A stretch of DNA of 64,000 bases from Desulfobacteraceae bacterium UBA2174 (GCA_002327445.1 DCWA01000019.1:124001-188000), one strand, 5' to 3'; counted from the first letter of the stretch, positions 1-9,503 are shown. Numbers and translations are program-made. The notes: generated by a model from the sequence alone, not told the origin.

Positions 1-2104
1 CGCCATGATGCTCAACAGCCGCGACGACATCACCCAGATCATCGCCAACATCGGGCGGCAGCCGGAAATCGAGAACATTCGCATCTACAACAAGCAGGGG
101 CGGATCAAGTTCTCCAACCGGCCCGAGGAAGTGGAGCGGGCCACCAACATCAAGGCCGAGGCCTGCGACATCTGTCACCGCAACGACCCGCCCCTGGATC
201 GGCTCAGCCTCGGCCAACGGGTGCGCATCTTCAATTCCGGGAAGGGCTATCGCCTCCTGGGGATCATCACCCCCATCAACAACGAGCCGGGCTGCTCCAC
301 CGGCGGCTGCCACTTTCACCCGGCGGACAAGAAAATCCTCGGCGCCCTGGATCTGGTGGTGTCCCTGGCGGACGTGGACAAGGAAATCGCCCGCACCCAG
401 CGGGTCAGCATCGGCCTGTCGGCCTTCGTTTTCCTCATCACCTCGGCCATCATCCTTGTCTTCCTGCTGCGCTTCGTCAACCGGCCGATCCGTCGGCTCA
501 TCGAGGGCACGGACCGCATCGCGGGCGGGCACTACGACGTCAAGGTGGATGTGGAACAGGACGACGAAATGGGGCAGTTGGCCGGGGCGATCAACCGCAT
601 GAGCGGCCAGATCGGCCTGAAGCAGGCCGAACTCAACAAGCAGCGCGACGAATACCAGCGCCTGTTCGAGGGCGTCCCCTGCCTGATCACCGTGCAGGAC
701 CGCAACTACCGCCTGGTGCGCTACAATCGGCTCTTCGACGAGCTCTTCCATCCCCGGCCGGGCGACTTCTGCTACGTGGCCTACAAGGGGCTGGATCACA
801 AGTGTGATCGGTGCCCGGTGGAGAAAACCTTCCAGGACGGGCAGTCCCATTGGGCTGAAGAGAGCGGGGTGGACAAGGACGGTGCGCTGAAGCACTGGAT
901 TGTGCGCAGTTCGCCCATCTACGACGATGAGGGACGGATCGTGGCGGTGATGGAAATTTCCCTGGACATCACCACCCGCAGACAGCTGGAGATGGATCTG
1001 GAAAAATCGGAACAAAAATACCATGCTATCTTCAGCAACATTCCCAACCCGGTCTTCGTGCTGGACCCCGAAACACTGGAGATCGTGGATGCCAACAACA
1101 GCGTCGCGCTCGTCTATGGCTGTCGTACCGAGGCGTTGATCGGCCGTTCGTTTCTCGACCTGTTCGCCGAAGCGGAGCGGCAGGGTTGCCTTGAGCGGAT
1201 GCACGGCGGCAAGACGATGGACCGGGTGCGCCAACGGCATTTCGGCGGCGGCTGGATCATCGTCAACATCCGCATCTCGCCGGCCGAGTACGCCGGTCGG
1301 CAGGTGCTGCTCGTGACCACCAGCGACATCACCAAGCGGCTGGAGGCCGAGCAGCAGTTGATCCAGGCGAGCAAGATGGCCACGCTGGGCGAAATGGCCA
1401 CCGGGGTGGCCCACGAACTCAACCAGCCGTTGTCGGTGATCAAGACGGTGAGCTCCTTTTTCATCCGCAAGCTGGAGCAGGGTGCCGGATTGGATCCCCC
1501 GGTGCTCGACGAGATGCTGCGCAAGGTGGACCGCAACGTGGACCGGGCCAGCAAGATCATCAACCACATGCGCCAGTTCGCCCGCAAGAGCGATCCGACC
1601 CTCGAACGGCTCCACGTGAACCAGGTGATGGAAAACGCCCTGGACATCTTCAGCCAGCAGCTCAAGGTGCGCGGCATCGCGGTGGAGCGGGAGATGGCCG
1701 AAGGCCTGCCGCCGGTCCTGGGAGACCCGGGGCGCTTGGAGCAGGTCTTCATCAATCTGCTGCTCAACGCCCGTGATGCCATCGAGGAAAAGGCCGCCGC
1801 GCAGTCCGGTGCCGACATGGAGCGGCGCATCACCTTGCGCACCGCGCGCAGCGGCAGCCAGGTGGTCTGCCAGGTCTGCGACACGGGCATCGGCCTGGCC
1901 CCGGAGATGGCCGACAAGGTGTTCGAACCGTTCTTCACCACCAAGGAGGTCGGCAAGGGGACCGGCCTGGGCCTGTCGATCAGCTACGGGATCGTCAAGG
2001 AGTGCGGTGGCACCATCCGGGCCGTGTCGCGGCCCGGCACCGGTGCCTGCTTCGAGGTCACCTTCCCCGCCGGGGGCGCCCATCATGACGGACATGAGCG
2101 ATAG
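1..2104 (+). CDS. Membrane sensor histidine kinase with haem-type periplasmic motifs (5' truncated)
   Basis: The frame is open to the window edge and the first transmembrane helix is missing, so the gene starts upstream. Counting from the ATG at position 5, a periplasmic domain holds CDICH (C54, C57, H58) and CSTGGCH (C97, C102, H103), which look like covalent c-type haem sites. One transmembrane helix follows (about 131-157), then HAMP (to about 210), two PAS domains (about 220-340 and 345-450), a HisKA domain with H470 in HELNQPL, and HATPase_c with DTGIGL and GTGLGLS. The first PAS carries a CDRC pair. The protein probably senses redox or ligand state and signals to the REC protein encoded next, whose start overlaps this stop. 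Haem attachment is inferred from the motifs only. Confidence 0.88.
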   Translation, partial: AMMLNSRDDITQIIANIGRQPEIENIRIYNKQGRIKFSNRPEEVERATNIKAEACDICHRNDPPLDRLSLGQRVRIFNSGKGYRLLGIITPINNEPGCSTGGCHFHPADKKILGALDLVVSLADVDKEIARTQRVSIGLSAFVFLITSAIILVFLLRFVNRPIRRLIEGTDRIAGGHYDVKVDVEQDDEMGQLAGAINRMSGQIGLKQAELNKQRDEYQRLFEGVPCLITVQDRNYRLVRYNRLFDELFHPRPGDFCYVAYKGLDHKCDRCPVEKTFQDGQSHWAEESGVDKDGALKHWIVRSSPIYDDEGRIVAVMEISLDITTRRQLEMDLEKSEQKYHAIFSNIPNPVFVLDPETLEIVDANNSVALVYGCRTEALIGRSFLDLFAEAERQGCLERMHGGKTMDRVRQRHFGGGWIIVNIRISPAEYAGRQVLLVTTSDITKRLEAEQQLIQASKMATLGEMATGVAHELNQPLSVIKTVSSFFIRKLEQGAGLDPPVLDEMLRKVDRNVDRASKIINHMRQFARKSDPTLERLHVNQVMENALDIFSQQLKVRGIAVEREMAEGLPPVLGDPGRLEQVFINLLLNARDAIEEKAAAQSGADMERRITLRTARSGSQVVCQVCDTGIGLAPEMADKVFEPFFTTKEVGKGTGLGLSISYGIVKECGGTIRAVSRPGTGACFEVTFPAGGAHHDGHER

Positions 2105-3245
2105 GCCCACCATCCTGCTGGTGGACGACGAGGCGGACATCCGCGAAGTGCTGCGCATGTCACTGACGGACATGGGCTACGCAGTGGAGGCGGCGGAGGA
2201 CGGCCAGGCGGCGTTGCGTCTTTTTGAGGAGATCCGGCCGTCCATCGTGATGACCGATATCAAGATGCCGGTGGTGGACGGGATCGAGGTGCTCAAACGC
2301 ATCAAGCGCATCGATCCGGAAACCGAGGTCATCATGATCACCGGTCACGGGGACATGAAACTGGCCATCGAGAGCCTGAAGAACGAGGCCACCGATTTCA
2401 TCACCAAGCCGATCCACATCGATGCCCTGGAAATTTCCCTCAAGCGCGCCCGGGACCGGATCCTGATGCGCCAGCAGCTCAAGGACTACACCACCGGGCT
2501 GGAGGCCCTGGTGCGAGAGAAGATCGAACTCCAGGACCATCTGTCGTCGCTGGGATTGATGATCGGGTCCATCTCCCACGGGATCAAGGGCCTGCTCACC
2601 GGGCTCGACGGCGGGATCTACCTGGTGGAAGCCGGGTTCCGGCGCGGCGATCTCGGCCAGGTCCAGGAGGGGTGGGTTGCGGTAAAGCAGGTGATCGAGC
2701 GGATCCGGCGCATGATCGCCGACATCCTCTTTTACGCCAAGAAGCGGGAACTGCGCTGGGAGCGCATCGATGCCCTGGCCTTCGCCGAGGAGGTGGCCGC
2801 CGGGTTCGAACCCGGGGCCCGGGCCCAGGGCATCGCCTTCGATCGCCGCTTCGATCCGGCCGGCGCGACCCTCAACATCGATCCGGGCTACATCCACTCC
2901 GCCTTGGCCAACATCCTGGAGAACGCCATCGACGCCTGCCTGCGCGACGAGGCCAAATCCGAGCACCGTATCGTCTTCGGGCTTCAGGCCGAGGGAGACG
3001 ATGTCCTCTTCAGCGTCCAGGACAACGGGATCGGCATGAACGCCGAGACCCGCGAAAAGCTTTTCACCCTCTTTTTCACCTCCAAGGCCCGGAAAGGGAC
3101 CGGCCTGGGGCTGTTCGTGGCCAATCAGATCGTCGATCAGCACGGCGGCCGCATCCAGGTGGATTCGGCGCCGGGCCGCGGCGCGCGCTTCGTGGTGCGA
3201 ATTCCCCGGGCCGACGGCCCCGCTCCGGAAAGGAGGCCGGATTGA
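2085..3245 (+). CDS. Hybrid response regulator-histidine kinase
   Basis: 386 residues. The ATG at 2085 lies inside the 3' end of the upstream kinase gene, which implies translational coupling; a second ATG at 2094 is possible. An N-terminal REC domain (about 8-125) has the acidic pair DD (14-15), the phospho-acceptor D58 in TDIKMP, and a conserved K. A short coiled segment leads to a HisKA-like helix with H165 in SISHGIKG, then HATPase_c with NAIDA, DNGIGM and GTGLGLF. There is no DNA-binding or other output domain. A REC-kinase of this type usually receives phosphate from a partner kinase or modulates its own kinase activity. The upstream sensor is the obvious partner. Confidence 0.9.
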   Translation: MTDMSDRPTILLVDDEADIREVLRMSLTDMGYAVEAAEDGQAALRLFEEIRPSIVMTDIKMPVVDGIEVLKRIKRIDPETEVIMITGHGDMKLAIESLKNEATDFITKPIHIDALEISLKRARDRILMRQQLKDYTTGLEALVREKIELQDHLSSLGLMIGSISHGIKGLLTGLDGGIYLVEAGFRRGDLGQVQEGWVAVKQVIERIRRMIADILFYAKKRELRWERIDALAFAEEVAAGFEPGARAQGIAFDRRFDPAGATLNIDPGYIHSALANILENAIDACLRDEAKSEHRIVFGLQAEGDDVLFSVQDNGIGMNAETREKLFTLFFTSKARKGTGLGLFVANQIVDQHGGRIQVDSAPGRGARFVVRIPRADGPAPERRPD

Positions 3246-3386
3246 AGCCCCCGGCATCTTCAGCGACCCCGCCACGGGGGGTGCCGGCCTCGGTTTTTCG
3301 GATTTACATGCCTCTGGCAGGCTTTATTTTCTGTCGGATAATTCAACCTGGTGGGCAACGGACGCCAAACAGCAAGGGGAAATCGC

Positions 3387-4118
3387 TTGATCCGATCAAT
3401 CTCGTCCATTTTCGGGAAACCATGCCGGATGCTGTGCATCGGCCTGTTGGTAGCGGCTTCGGGCCTGACGGCCGGCTGCGGCCAGGATTCGGGGGCGCCT
3501 CCCCGGACGACCAACGGCGAGGCGGGAGTGGAAACCTTCACTTTCTTCGGCCTGGGGCGCCAATCGGTGCTGGACGAGGCCGCCCGCGGCCGGCTCGAAA
3601 GGGAGCTGGGGGCCGAGGCCGTGGCGCGCCGGGGGATAGTGGACCTGGAATTCCAGCGCCCTGGATGGCTGGCGCGCTTCCTGCCGGATCTGGATGCCCT
3701 CAACCGGCGGCTTAACAGTGATTTTCGCGAACGCGTCGAGTATGACGTCCTCACCCTGCGCTACAACTATCCCTCCCGCACCAGCCCGGCCTTCGAGAAG
3801 GTGCGCCTGGTCTTCGACGGGAAGACCCGCCATCCGCTGTACTTCGAAATCTTGGCCAATGCCGCCGGCGCCGAGATTCTGAAAGTGATCGAGGACAAGT
3901 ACGGGACCCCGGTGGACCGGAGCGAGGCGGGAGAGAAGGTGCTGCTGTGGGAAAAAAGCGGGGACTGGATGGTGGTGCTGCCGCGCATCAACCGTCTGGG
4001 AAGGCCGGAGTATCTGATCGGCATCTATTTCGTCCGCCGCATCGAGTCGCTGCTGGAAGTCCGGGCCGGTGGCACGGCGGGCAAGGGCGGGGCCGGCGGA
4101 GCAGCCGACGCCTTTTGA
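3387..4118 (+). CDS. Putative lipoprotein of unknown function
   Basis: The preferred start is TTG at 3387, preceded by AAGGGGA at 3374-3380. An ATG at 3351 would add 12 residues but has no ribosome site, and the ATG at 3429 would leave a very short signal. A hydrophobic segment ends in the lipobox LTAGC, so the mature protein should be a membrane-anchored lipoprotein of roughly 210 residues. The body is mixed alpha/beta and rich in charged residues, and the tail is Gly/Ala-rich. I recognise no catalytic motif. It lies 141 bp after the kinase genes on the same strand and could be their target or simply a neighbour. Confidence 0.75.
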   Translation: MIRSISSIFGKPCRMLCIGLLVAASGLTAGCGQDSGAPPRTTNGEAGVETFTFFGLGRQSVLDEAARGRLERELGAEAVARRGIVDLEFQRPGWLARFLPDLDALNRRLNSDFRERVEYDVLTLRYNYPSRTSPAFEKVRLVFDGKTRHPLYFEILANAAGAEILKVIEDKYGTPVDRSEAGEKVLLWEKSGDWMVVLPRINRLGRPEYLIGIYFVRRIESLLEVRAGGTAGKGGAGGAADAF

Positions 4119-4119
4119 T

Positions 4120-4305
4120 TCAGCCCTCCGGGACCCCGCATGCCGGCTCCCGACCGTCCTTGCGTCCGCGGCATGTCCGGCAGCGCTGCTCGCTGCACCC
4201 CTGGCAGCAATGGCAGTCCGGACAAGGGTGTTTTTTCACGGCCTCCGGATCGGGATCCGGAACATAGACCTTGCCGGGCAGGCCGGGGATGCGAACGAAA
4301 CTCAT
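4120..4305 (-). CDS. Small cysteine-rich protein
   Basis: 61 residues from the ATG at 4305, which has a good GGAGGG site six bases upstream. The first half, MSFVRIPGLPGKVYVPDP, has no cysteine. The second half packs eight cysteines as CPDCHCCQGC, CRTC and a final C, a pattern suited to metal or Fe-S binding, although no named family is recognised. It lies just downstream of the MoaD-like gene on the same strand (gap 36 bp) and faces the lipoprotein gene tail to tail. A role in tungsten/molybdenum cofactor or sulfur handling is an inference from that neighbour. Confidence 0.65.
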   Translation of the reverse strand: MSFVRIPGLPGKVYVPDPDPEAVKKHPCPDCHCCQGCSEQRCRTCRGRKDGREPACGVPEG

Positions 4306-4341
4306 TTTCAACCCTCCGTCGGACTTTCTTCCTTTTATGGA

Positions 4342-4581
4342 CTAACCACCTGCCAGGGCAACAAAAAAGACGACCCCGTCGTTTTCCCGGAGCGCTGTGG
4401 TCAAGGAGGCGCAGCGTCCGTTGACCAGTATGACCAGTTCCGTGAAAAGACTGCGCGGTACCGCCAGCGTATCCATCAGATCTTCGATGGTGCCGCCCTC
4501 CGTCAGGTCCAAAGCCCCGTCAGGCGGCAGCGCGGCGGTGTAGCGTGCCGCCTCGTTGTATCCCTTGACGCGAATGCGCAT
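4342..4581 (-). CDS. MoaD/ThiS-like ubiquitin-fold sulfur carrier
   Basis: 79 residues. The fold pattern is MRIRVKGY, a TIEDLMDTL helix, a VILVNG strand and a VVFFVALAGG end. The protein stops exactly after Gly-Gly, the tail that is adenylated and thiocarboxylated in MoaD and ThiS. It therefore probably donates sulfur for pterin-cofactor dithiolene formation or for another sulfur transfer. It is transcribed away from the aminotransferase-AOR-Liv module. MoaD homologues commonly accompany AOR genes, so service to the tungstopterin of the AOR at 6420 is a reasonable inference. The open frame extends further 5', but homology begins at this ATG. Confidence 0.8.
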   Translation of the reverse strand: MRIRVKGYNEAARYTAALPPDGALDLTEGGTIEDLMDTLAVPRSLFTELVILVNGRCASLTTALRENDGVVFFVALAGG

Positions 4582-4975
4582 GGGCGTCACCAAGTCATGA
4601 GCTTGAAATCCGGCGCAGGGGCGAATCCCGGCGCGGTCGACGGCCACAACGCGGTGGGACCGATCTGTGTCCGCGCTCCCCGAATTTTTCCATAATAAGC
4701 ACATTTTCCGCTATCCGAAAAATCCGAAATGCCGCCGCGGCGTCTATCTCTGCCAAACTGGTCAGGGTCCGATGGGGCTTGCGGGCAGAGGTCGCCAAGG
4801 GGTTCAGTTTTTGCTGGGCAGGGCCGACGTCATGACGTATATTTCGCAGAAACAAATTTTGGTCGGCGACAGGCGATGAAGGGAATCTCATGGAGTGAAT
4901 GCGCCTCATGTTTCCTTCCCGACGCATCCTGCCGCCGAAATCCAAACTGAACCGGCATCCGAGAGGCGACAGAGA
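4582..4975. promoter_or_regulatory. Divergent intergenic region with a 12-bp perfect palindrome
   Basis: This 394-bp gene-free stretch separates the MoaD-like gene (minus) from the aminotransferase (plus) and must hold both promoters. The clearest structure is ACGTCATGACGT at 4827-4838, a perfect palindrome that could be an operator half-way between the two start codons. I could not assign -35/-10 boxes or a known riboswitch with confidence. Confidence 0.4.
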
Positions 4976-6307
4976 ATGACCTCCATCGATGGGGCGGTGT
5001 TTCGCCGCCAGTTGAAATCGGATCTGACCCGGGCGGTGGAAGCCCGGGGTGTGTGGATCGTGGACGCCGCCGGAAAGCGTTTTATCGACGGCTCCGGGGG
5101 GCCCTTGGTGGTCAATGTCGGCCACGGGCGCGAGGAAATCGCCGCTGCCGTGGCCGAGCAGATCCGCCGCTGCGACTACGTGCATCCGACCATGTTCACT
5201 GGCGCGTCGGTGGAAGCCTTGGCCCGGCGTCTGGCCGACAAAGCGCCCCGGGGAATTCAACGATTCTATTTCATGACCAGCGGCAGCGAGGCGGTGGAAA
5301 CCGCCGTCAAGCTGGCGCGCCAGATACACCTCGAACGCGGCCAACCCCAGCGCTACCGGACCATTTCACGCTGGAAGTCCTACCACGGCCTCACATTGGG
5401 GGCCCTGGCCGTCACCGGCCGCACCACCTTCCGCACGCCCTTCGCCCCCATGCTGCCGGAAAACCACCACATCCCGGCGCCCTACTGCTACCGCTGCCCT
5501 TACGGACTCACCTATCCGAATTGCGGGCTGCGCTGCGCCGACGCCCTGGAGGAGGCCATCTGGAACCTGGGGCCGCAAACCGTATCGGCCTTTCTGGCGG
5601 AAACGGTCTCCGGGGCCACTATCGCCTGCGTGGTGCCGCCGCCCGGCTACTTGCAGCGGATCCGCGAGATCTGCGACCGTTACGGGGTACTGCTGATCCT
5701 CGACGAAGTCTTCTGCGGCCTGGGCCGCACCGGGCACTGGTTCGCCGCCGAGCATTTCGACGTGGTGCCGGACCTGGTCACCCTGGGCAAGGGGCTGTCC
5801 GGCGGGACGGCGGCCTTGTCGGCCGTGGGCGTCCAGCGGGATCACTTCGAGACGATCCGCGGCGGGTCCGGGGCCTTCATGCATGGCGGCACCTATTCCC
5901 ATCACCTGGTGGCCTGCGCGGCGGCCAACGCCGTCCTCGATATTTTCGAGGCCGAGGATCTGGTCACCCGGGTGGCCGAGACCGGCCCCCGTCTGGGCGC
6001 CATGTTGCGCCAGCGCCTTGGCGATCATCCCCGGGTGGGCGACATCCGGGGGCTGGGGTTCATGTGGGGGGTGGAACTGGTGGCCGACCGGGACAGCCGG
6101 CGCCCGTTCCCGCGGGCCGATCAGGTCACCGAGAAGCTTTACCATCGGCTCTACGATGACGGGGTCCTGCTCTACAAGAGCACCGGGCTGGCCGGCCTGG
6201 ACGGTGATGCCATGGTGGTGGGGCCGCCGTTTGTCGCCACGGACGATGATCTGGAACAAATCGTCGAGGCCCTGGGGCGGGCCGTGGTTGCCGAACTGGG
6301 GAGTTGA
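4976..6307 (+). CDS. Class-III PLP-dependent aminotransferase
   Basis: 443 residues from the ATG at 4976, which follows GAGAGG; an upstream in-frame ATG at 4895 lacks a site. The fold-type I, subgroup II pattern is clear: TSGSEAVETA binds the cofactor phosphate, LILDEVFCGLGRTG holds the Asp that contacts the pyridine ring, and K272 in TLGKGLSGG is the Schiff-base lysine. A Cys-containing insert, YCYRCPYGLTYPNCGLRC, is unusual. Family members move amino groups from omega-amino acids, diamines or taurine-like amines to pyruvate or oxoglutarate and yield aldehydes or oxo acids. The next gene is an aldehyde oxidoreductase, which fits an aldehyde product. The substrate is unknown. Confidence 0.88.
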   Translation: MTSIDGAVFRRQLKSDLTRAVEARGVWIVDAAGKRFIDGSGGPLVVNVGHGREEIAAAVAEQIRRCDYVHPTMFTGASVEALARRLADKAPRGIQRFYFMTSGSEAVETAVKLARQIHLERGQPQRYRTISRWKSYHGLTLGALAVTGRTTFRTPFAPMLPENHHIPAPYCYRCPYGLTYPNCGLRCADALEEAIWNLGPQTVSAFLAETVSGATIACVVPPPGYLQRIREICDRYGVLLILDEVFCGLGRTGHWFAAEHFDVVPDLVTLGKGLSGGTAALSAVGVQRDHFETIRGGSGAFMHGGTYSHHLVACAAANAVLDIFEAEDLVTRVAETGPRLGAMLRQRLGDHPRVGDIRGLGFMWGVELVADRDSRRPFPRADQVTEKLYHRLYDDGVLLYKSTGLAGLDGDAMVVGPPFVATDDDLEQIVEALGRAVVAELGS

Positions 6308-6419
6308 ACCCGTCTTGGAAGAATGGATTTAAACGCCCCCGGAGACACGAGGGGGGCGGGGGAAACGATAGAAAACAAGATAGGCACCTTTTGGGGTTTT
6401 TCGCATAGGAGGGATGATC

Positions 6420-8258
6420 ATGCAAGGATGGTGGGGCAACATCCTGAGGGTCGATCTGACCGAGGGGCGGATCCGCCGGGAAACTATCGATCCCCGGGTC
6501 GCCAAGGACTATATCGGCGGCCGGGGCTGGGGCATCCATACCCTCTTGACCGAGATGGATCCCGGTTGCGATCCGCTTGGCCCTGACAATTTTTTGGTCA
6601 TGGCCTCCGGGCCGCTCACCGGCACCCGGGCCCCCACCGGGGCGCGGTACATGGTCATGTCCAAATCCCCTCTGACCGGGGCGTTGACATGCTCCAACGC
6701 CGGCGGCCAATTCCCGGCGGTGTTCAAGAAAACAGGCATCGACATGATCGTGTTCTCGGGCAAGTCGCCCCGGCCGGTGTATCTCTGGCTCGACCAGGGC
6801 GATGCCGAACTCCGGCCGGCCGACCACCTGTGGGGACTGAACGTTCCGGATACCGAAACGGCCCTGCTGGGGGAAACCCGGGCCGACGCCAAGGTGGCCT
6901 GCATCGGGCCGGCCGGCGAGCGGCTCGTCCGGTTTGCCGGAATCATGAACGACCGGGATCGGGCCGCAGGACGATCCGGGGTGGGCGCCGTGATGGGGTC
7001 CAAGCGACTCAAGGCCGTGGTGGTGGCCGGAACGGCCGAGGTTCCCCTGGCGGACCCGGATCTGTTTGCCGAACTGGTGCGCAAGTACAACCAGAAGTTC
7101 AAGGACAGTCTCAAAGGGCAACCGCCGGGGCTCCGGACCTACGGGACGGCGGCCACCATCGCCGGCACCCAGGCGGTGGGCGCATTGCCCACGCGCAATT
7201 TCCAGCAAGGCACCTTCGAAGGCTGGGAGGCGATCAGCGGCCAGGCTCTTACAGACCGGTTTCTCGTTCGCCCCAAGGCCTGCCATGCCTGCCCCATCGG
7301 CTGCGGCCGGGTGACCCGGGTCGACGATCCCGAATTCGCCGGCGAGGGGGAGGGGCCCGAGTACGAAACGATCTACGCCATGGGCTCCAACTGCGGGGTG
7401 GACAACCTGGCGGCCCTCACCAAAGCCAACTATATCTGCAACGAACAGGGGATGGACACCATCACCATGGGGTGCACCATCGCCTGCGCCATGGAGATGT
7501 TTGAAAGGGGATTCCTCACCGCGCGCGACACCGGTCGGTCACTGCCCTTCGGCGATGCCCGGGCCCTGGTGGAACTGACCCGCATGACCGCCGAGCGCCG
7601 GGGCTTCGGAGAACTGCTGGCCGAAGGCAGCCTGCGCTTGGCCCACCGCTTCGGGCACCCGGAGCTGGCCATCGTGGCCAAGGGGCAGGAGTTCGCCGGC
7701 TACGAGCCGCGGGCCGAACAGGGGATGGGGCTGGCCTATGCCACCTCGCCCATCGGGGCCTCCCACATGCGCGGAGACACGGCCTATATCGAGATTCTCG
7801 GCGTGCCGATGCTCATCGATCCGCTTAGCTGGAACGACAAGGCCCAACTGGTCAAGGATTTCCAGGACCATTTCGCCGTCATCGACGCCGCCGGGCTCTG
7901 CGTCTTTTTTTCGGTGCGCAACCTGATGCGCTCCGACCGCACCATCGCCCCGGACGGGATCTGCGAGTTGCTCAATGCCGCCACGGGCGCCGGCTACTCC
8001 GTCGAAGCCCTCAGCCGGGCCGGGGAACGGATTTTCAACGCCGAGCGTCTCATCCTCGCGCGGGCCGGCTTTTCACGCAAGGACGACACCCTGCCCGAGC
8101 GGATCCTGCGCACGCCGTTGCCCGACGGACCGGCCAAGGGGATGGTGTGCCACCTGGAAGAGATGCTCGAGGACTACTACCGGATCCGTGGCTGGGACGC
8201 CGACGGTCTCCCCACTGCTGCCACGCTGCGCGGTTTGGGGTTGCCGGAAACGATTTAG
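6420..8258 (+). CDS. aor: Aldehyde:ferredoxin oxidoreductase (tungsten enzyme)
   Basis: 612 residues. AGGAGGG at 6407-6413 lies six bases before the ATG at 6420; the ATG at 6414 abuts the site and is less likely. The N-terminus GGRGWGIH is the pterin-binding start of the family. The [4Fe-4S] ligands are C288, C291 and C295 (CHACPIGC) with C494 in AAGLCVF, matching the spacing of the characterised Pyrococcus enzyme. The reaction is oxidation of an aldehyde to a carboxylate with reduction of ferredoxin, in the cytoplasm, using a bis-tungstopterin. Its position after an aminotransferase and before a Liv-type importer suggests oxidation of an aldehyde formed by transamination. Confidence 0.95.
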   Translation: MQGWWGNILRVDLTEGRIRRETIDPRVAKDYIGGRGWGIHTLLTEMDPGCDPLGPDNFLVMASGPLTGTRAPTGARYMVMSKSPLTGALTCSNAGGQFPAVFKKTGIDMIVFSGKSPRPVYLWLDQGDAELRPADHLWGLNVPDTETALLGETRADAKVACIGPAGERLVRFAGIMNDRDRAAGRSGVGAVMGSKRLKAVVVAGTAEVPLADPDLFAELVRKYNQKFKDSLKGQPPGLRTYGTAATIAGTQAVGALPTRNFQQGTFEGWEAISGQALTDRFLVRPKACHACPIGCGRVTRVDDPEFAGEGEGPEYETIYAMGSNCGVDNLAALTKANYICNEQGMDTITMGCTIACAMEMFERGFLTARDTGRSLPFGDARALVELTRMTAERRGFGELLAEGSLRLAHRFGHPELAIVAKGQEFAGYEPRAEQGMGLAYATSPIGASHMRGDTAYIEILGVPMLIDPLSWNDKAQLVKDFQDHFAVIDAAGLCVFFSVRNLMRSDRTIAPDGICELLNAATGAGYSVEALSRAGERIFNAERLILARAGFSRKDDTLPERILRTPLPDGPAKGMVCHLEEMLEDYYRIRGWDADGLPTAATLRGLGLPETI

Positions 8259-8315
8259 CCACGCGGACCCGGCATGGCAACAACCCACCGATATCCATCA
8301 TCCAAGGAGGCGCTC

Positions 8316-9503
8316 ATGAACAAGAAGGGATTCGTCGGAGTCATCGTCCTGGCGTTGGTTGGCCTCATGTTGGCCGTCGGGCCGGCCCTGGGAGCCGATC
8401 CTGTCAAAATCGGAGTGGTCGGGCCGCGCACCGGGGATGCGGCGGCCACCGGCAAGGCCTTCGAGGAAGGCATTCAGCTCGCAACGGCCTGGGTCAACGC
8501 CAAGGGCGGGGTCCTGGGTCGCCCATTGGAAGTGGTCTTCGAGGATACGGCCGGCGCTCCGGACAAGGCCGCCTCGGGCTTCGAGCGGCTCGTCACCCGG
8601 GACAAGGTGGCCATGGTGCTGGGCGAGAGCCATTCCTCGTCGGCCTTGGCGGAGATCGAAGTGGCCAACCGGCTGAAGATTCCTTTCGTGGTGGTGGAGG
8701 CCTGGGCCGACCCGATCACCGCCAAGAACTACCGCTACGTTTTTCGCGCCGGTCCCTCCAATTCGGGCGTGGTCAACGAGACCATCGCCAAGTGGGTCCA
8801 GGCTTCCGGCTTCAAAAAGGCCTACATCGTGGCGGAAAACAGCGACTGGGGCCTCGGCATCGCCCAATTGACCGAGGCGGCCCTCAAGAAGGCCGCCATC
8901 CCCTACGAGCAGTTGGTCACCGAGCGCAAGAGCCAGGACCATTACACCGAGCTGACCAAGATCAAACAGTTCGGCCCGGACGTGGTGCTGGCCTATGTGT
9001 ACGGCACGGGCCTGCACTATTTCGTGGCCCAGGCCGGCGAGGTGGGGCTGACCCCCAAGGCGGTGATTCTGGACGGGGCCGGTCCCCCCAGTCTCTGGCC
9101 CGACTACTGGACCAACGTGGGCGATTACGGCAATTTGGAATGCTTCGTTTCCTCGATGCATGAAAAGGTCGAGCTGACCCCGCTGGCCAAGGAGTTCCGC
9201 GAAAACTACGTCAAGGCATTCGGCAAGGCGCCCACCGACTACAAGTCCCGCTCGATCTACGACGCGGTGCTCATCGCCGCCGACGCCATCAACCGCGCCG
9301 GGAGCCTGGGTGCCGAGAATCTCGTCACCGCCCTGGAAAAGACCGATCTGCTCACCACCCGGGGCAAGGCCAAGTTCGGCATGGAGAAAGGCGGCCCCGA
9401 ATACCACCAGTGGATGCCACCGATGCTGGTGATCCAGTGGCAGGACAAGGCTCAGACCGTGCTCTATCCGCCCGAGGCGGCCACCGGCCAGCTCAAGCGC
9501 TGA
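8316..9503 (+). CDS. livK: Branched-chain-amino-acid-type ABC transporter substrate-binding protein
   Basis: 395 residues from the ATG at 8316, preceded by AAGGAGG. A signal peptide ends near ALGA (about residue 27). The mature protein is a type-I periplasmic binding protein of the Leu/Ile/Val (HAAT) family, with the opening KIGVVGPRTGDAAATGKAF and a SSSALAEI ligand-loop region. It delivers a small amide, amino acid or carboxylate to the LivHMGF importer encoded downstream. The actual ligand cannot be read from sequence. A strong stem-loop follows the stop codon. Confidence 0.92.
   Translation: MNKKGFVGVIVLALVGLMLAVGPALGADPVKIGVVGPRTGDAAATGKAFEEGIQLATAWVNAKGGVLGRPLEVVFEDTAGAPDKAASGFERLVTRDKVAMVLGESHSSSALAEIEVANRLKIPFVVVEAWADPITAKNYRYVFRAGPSNSGVVNETIAKWVQASGFKKAYIVAENSDWGLGIAQLTEAALKKAAIPYEQLVTERKSQDHYTELTKIKQFGPDVVLAYVYGTGLHYFVAQAGEVGLTPKAVILDGAGPPSLWPDYWTNVGDYGNLECFVSSMHEKVELTPLAKEFRENYVKAFGKAPTDYKSRSIYDAVLIAADAINRAGSLGAENLVTALEKTDLLTTRGKAKFGMEKGGPEYHQWMPPMLVIQWQDKAQTVLYPPEAATGQLKR

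Noticed and set aside
6334..6358. Hairpin CGCCCCC/GGGGGCG between the aminotransferase and AOR genes as a terminator
   Set aside because: The stem is only 7 bp with an 11-nt loop and no T-run, and the genes look co-transcribed; it is too weak to call.
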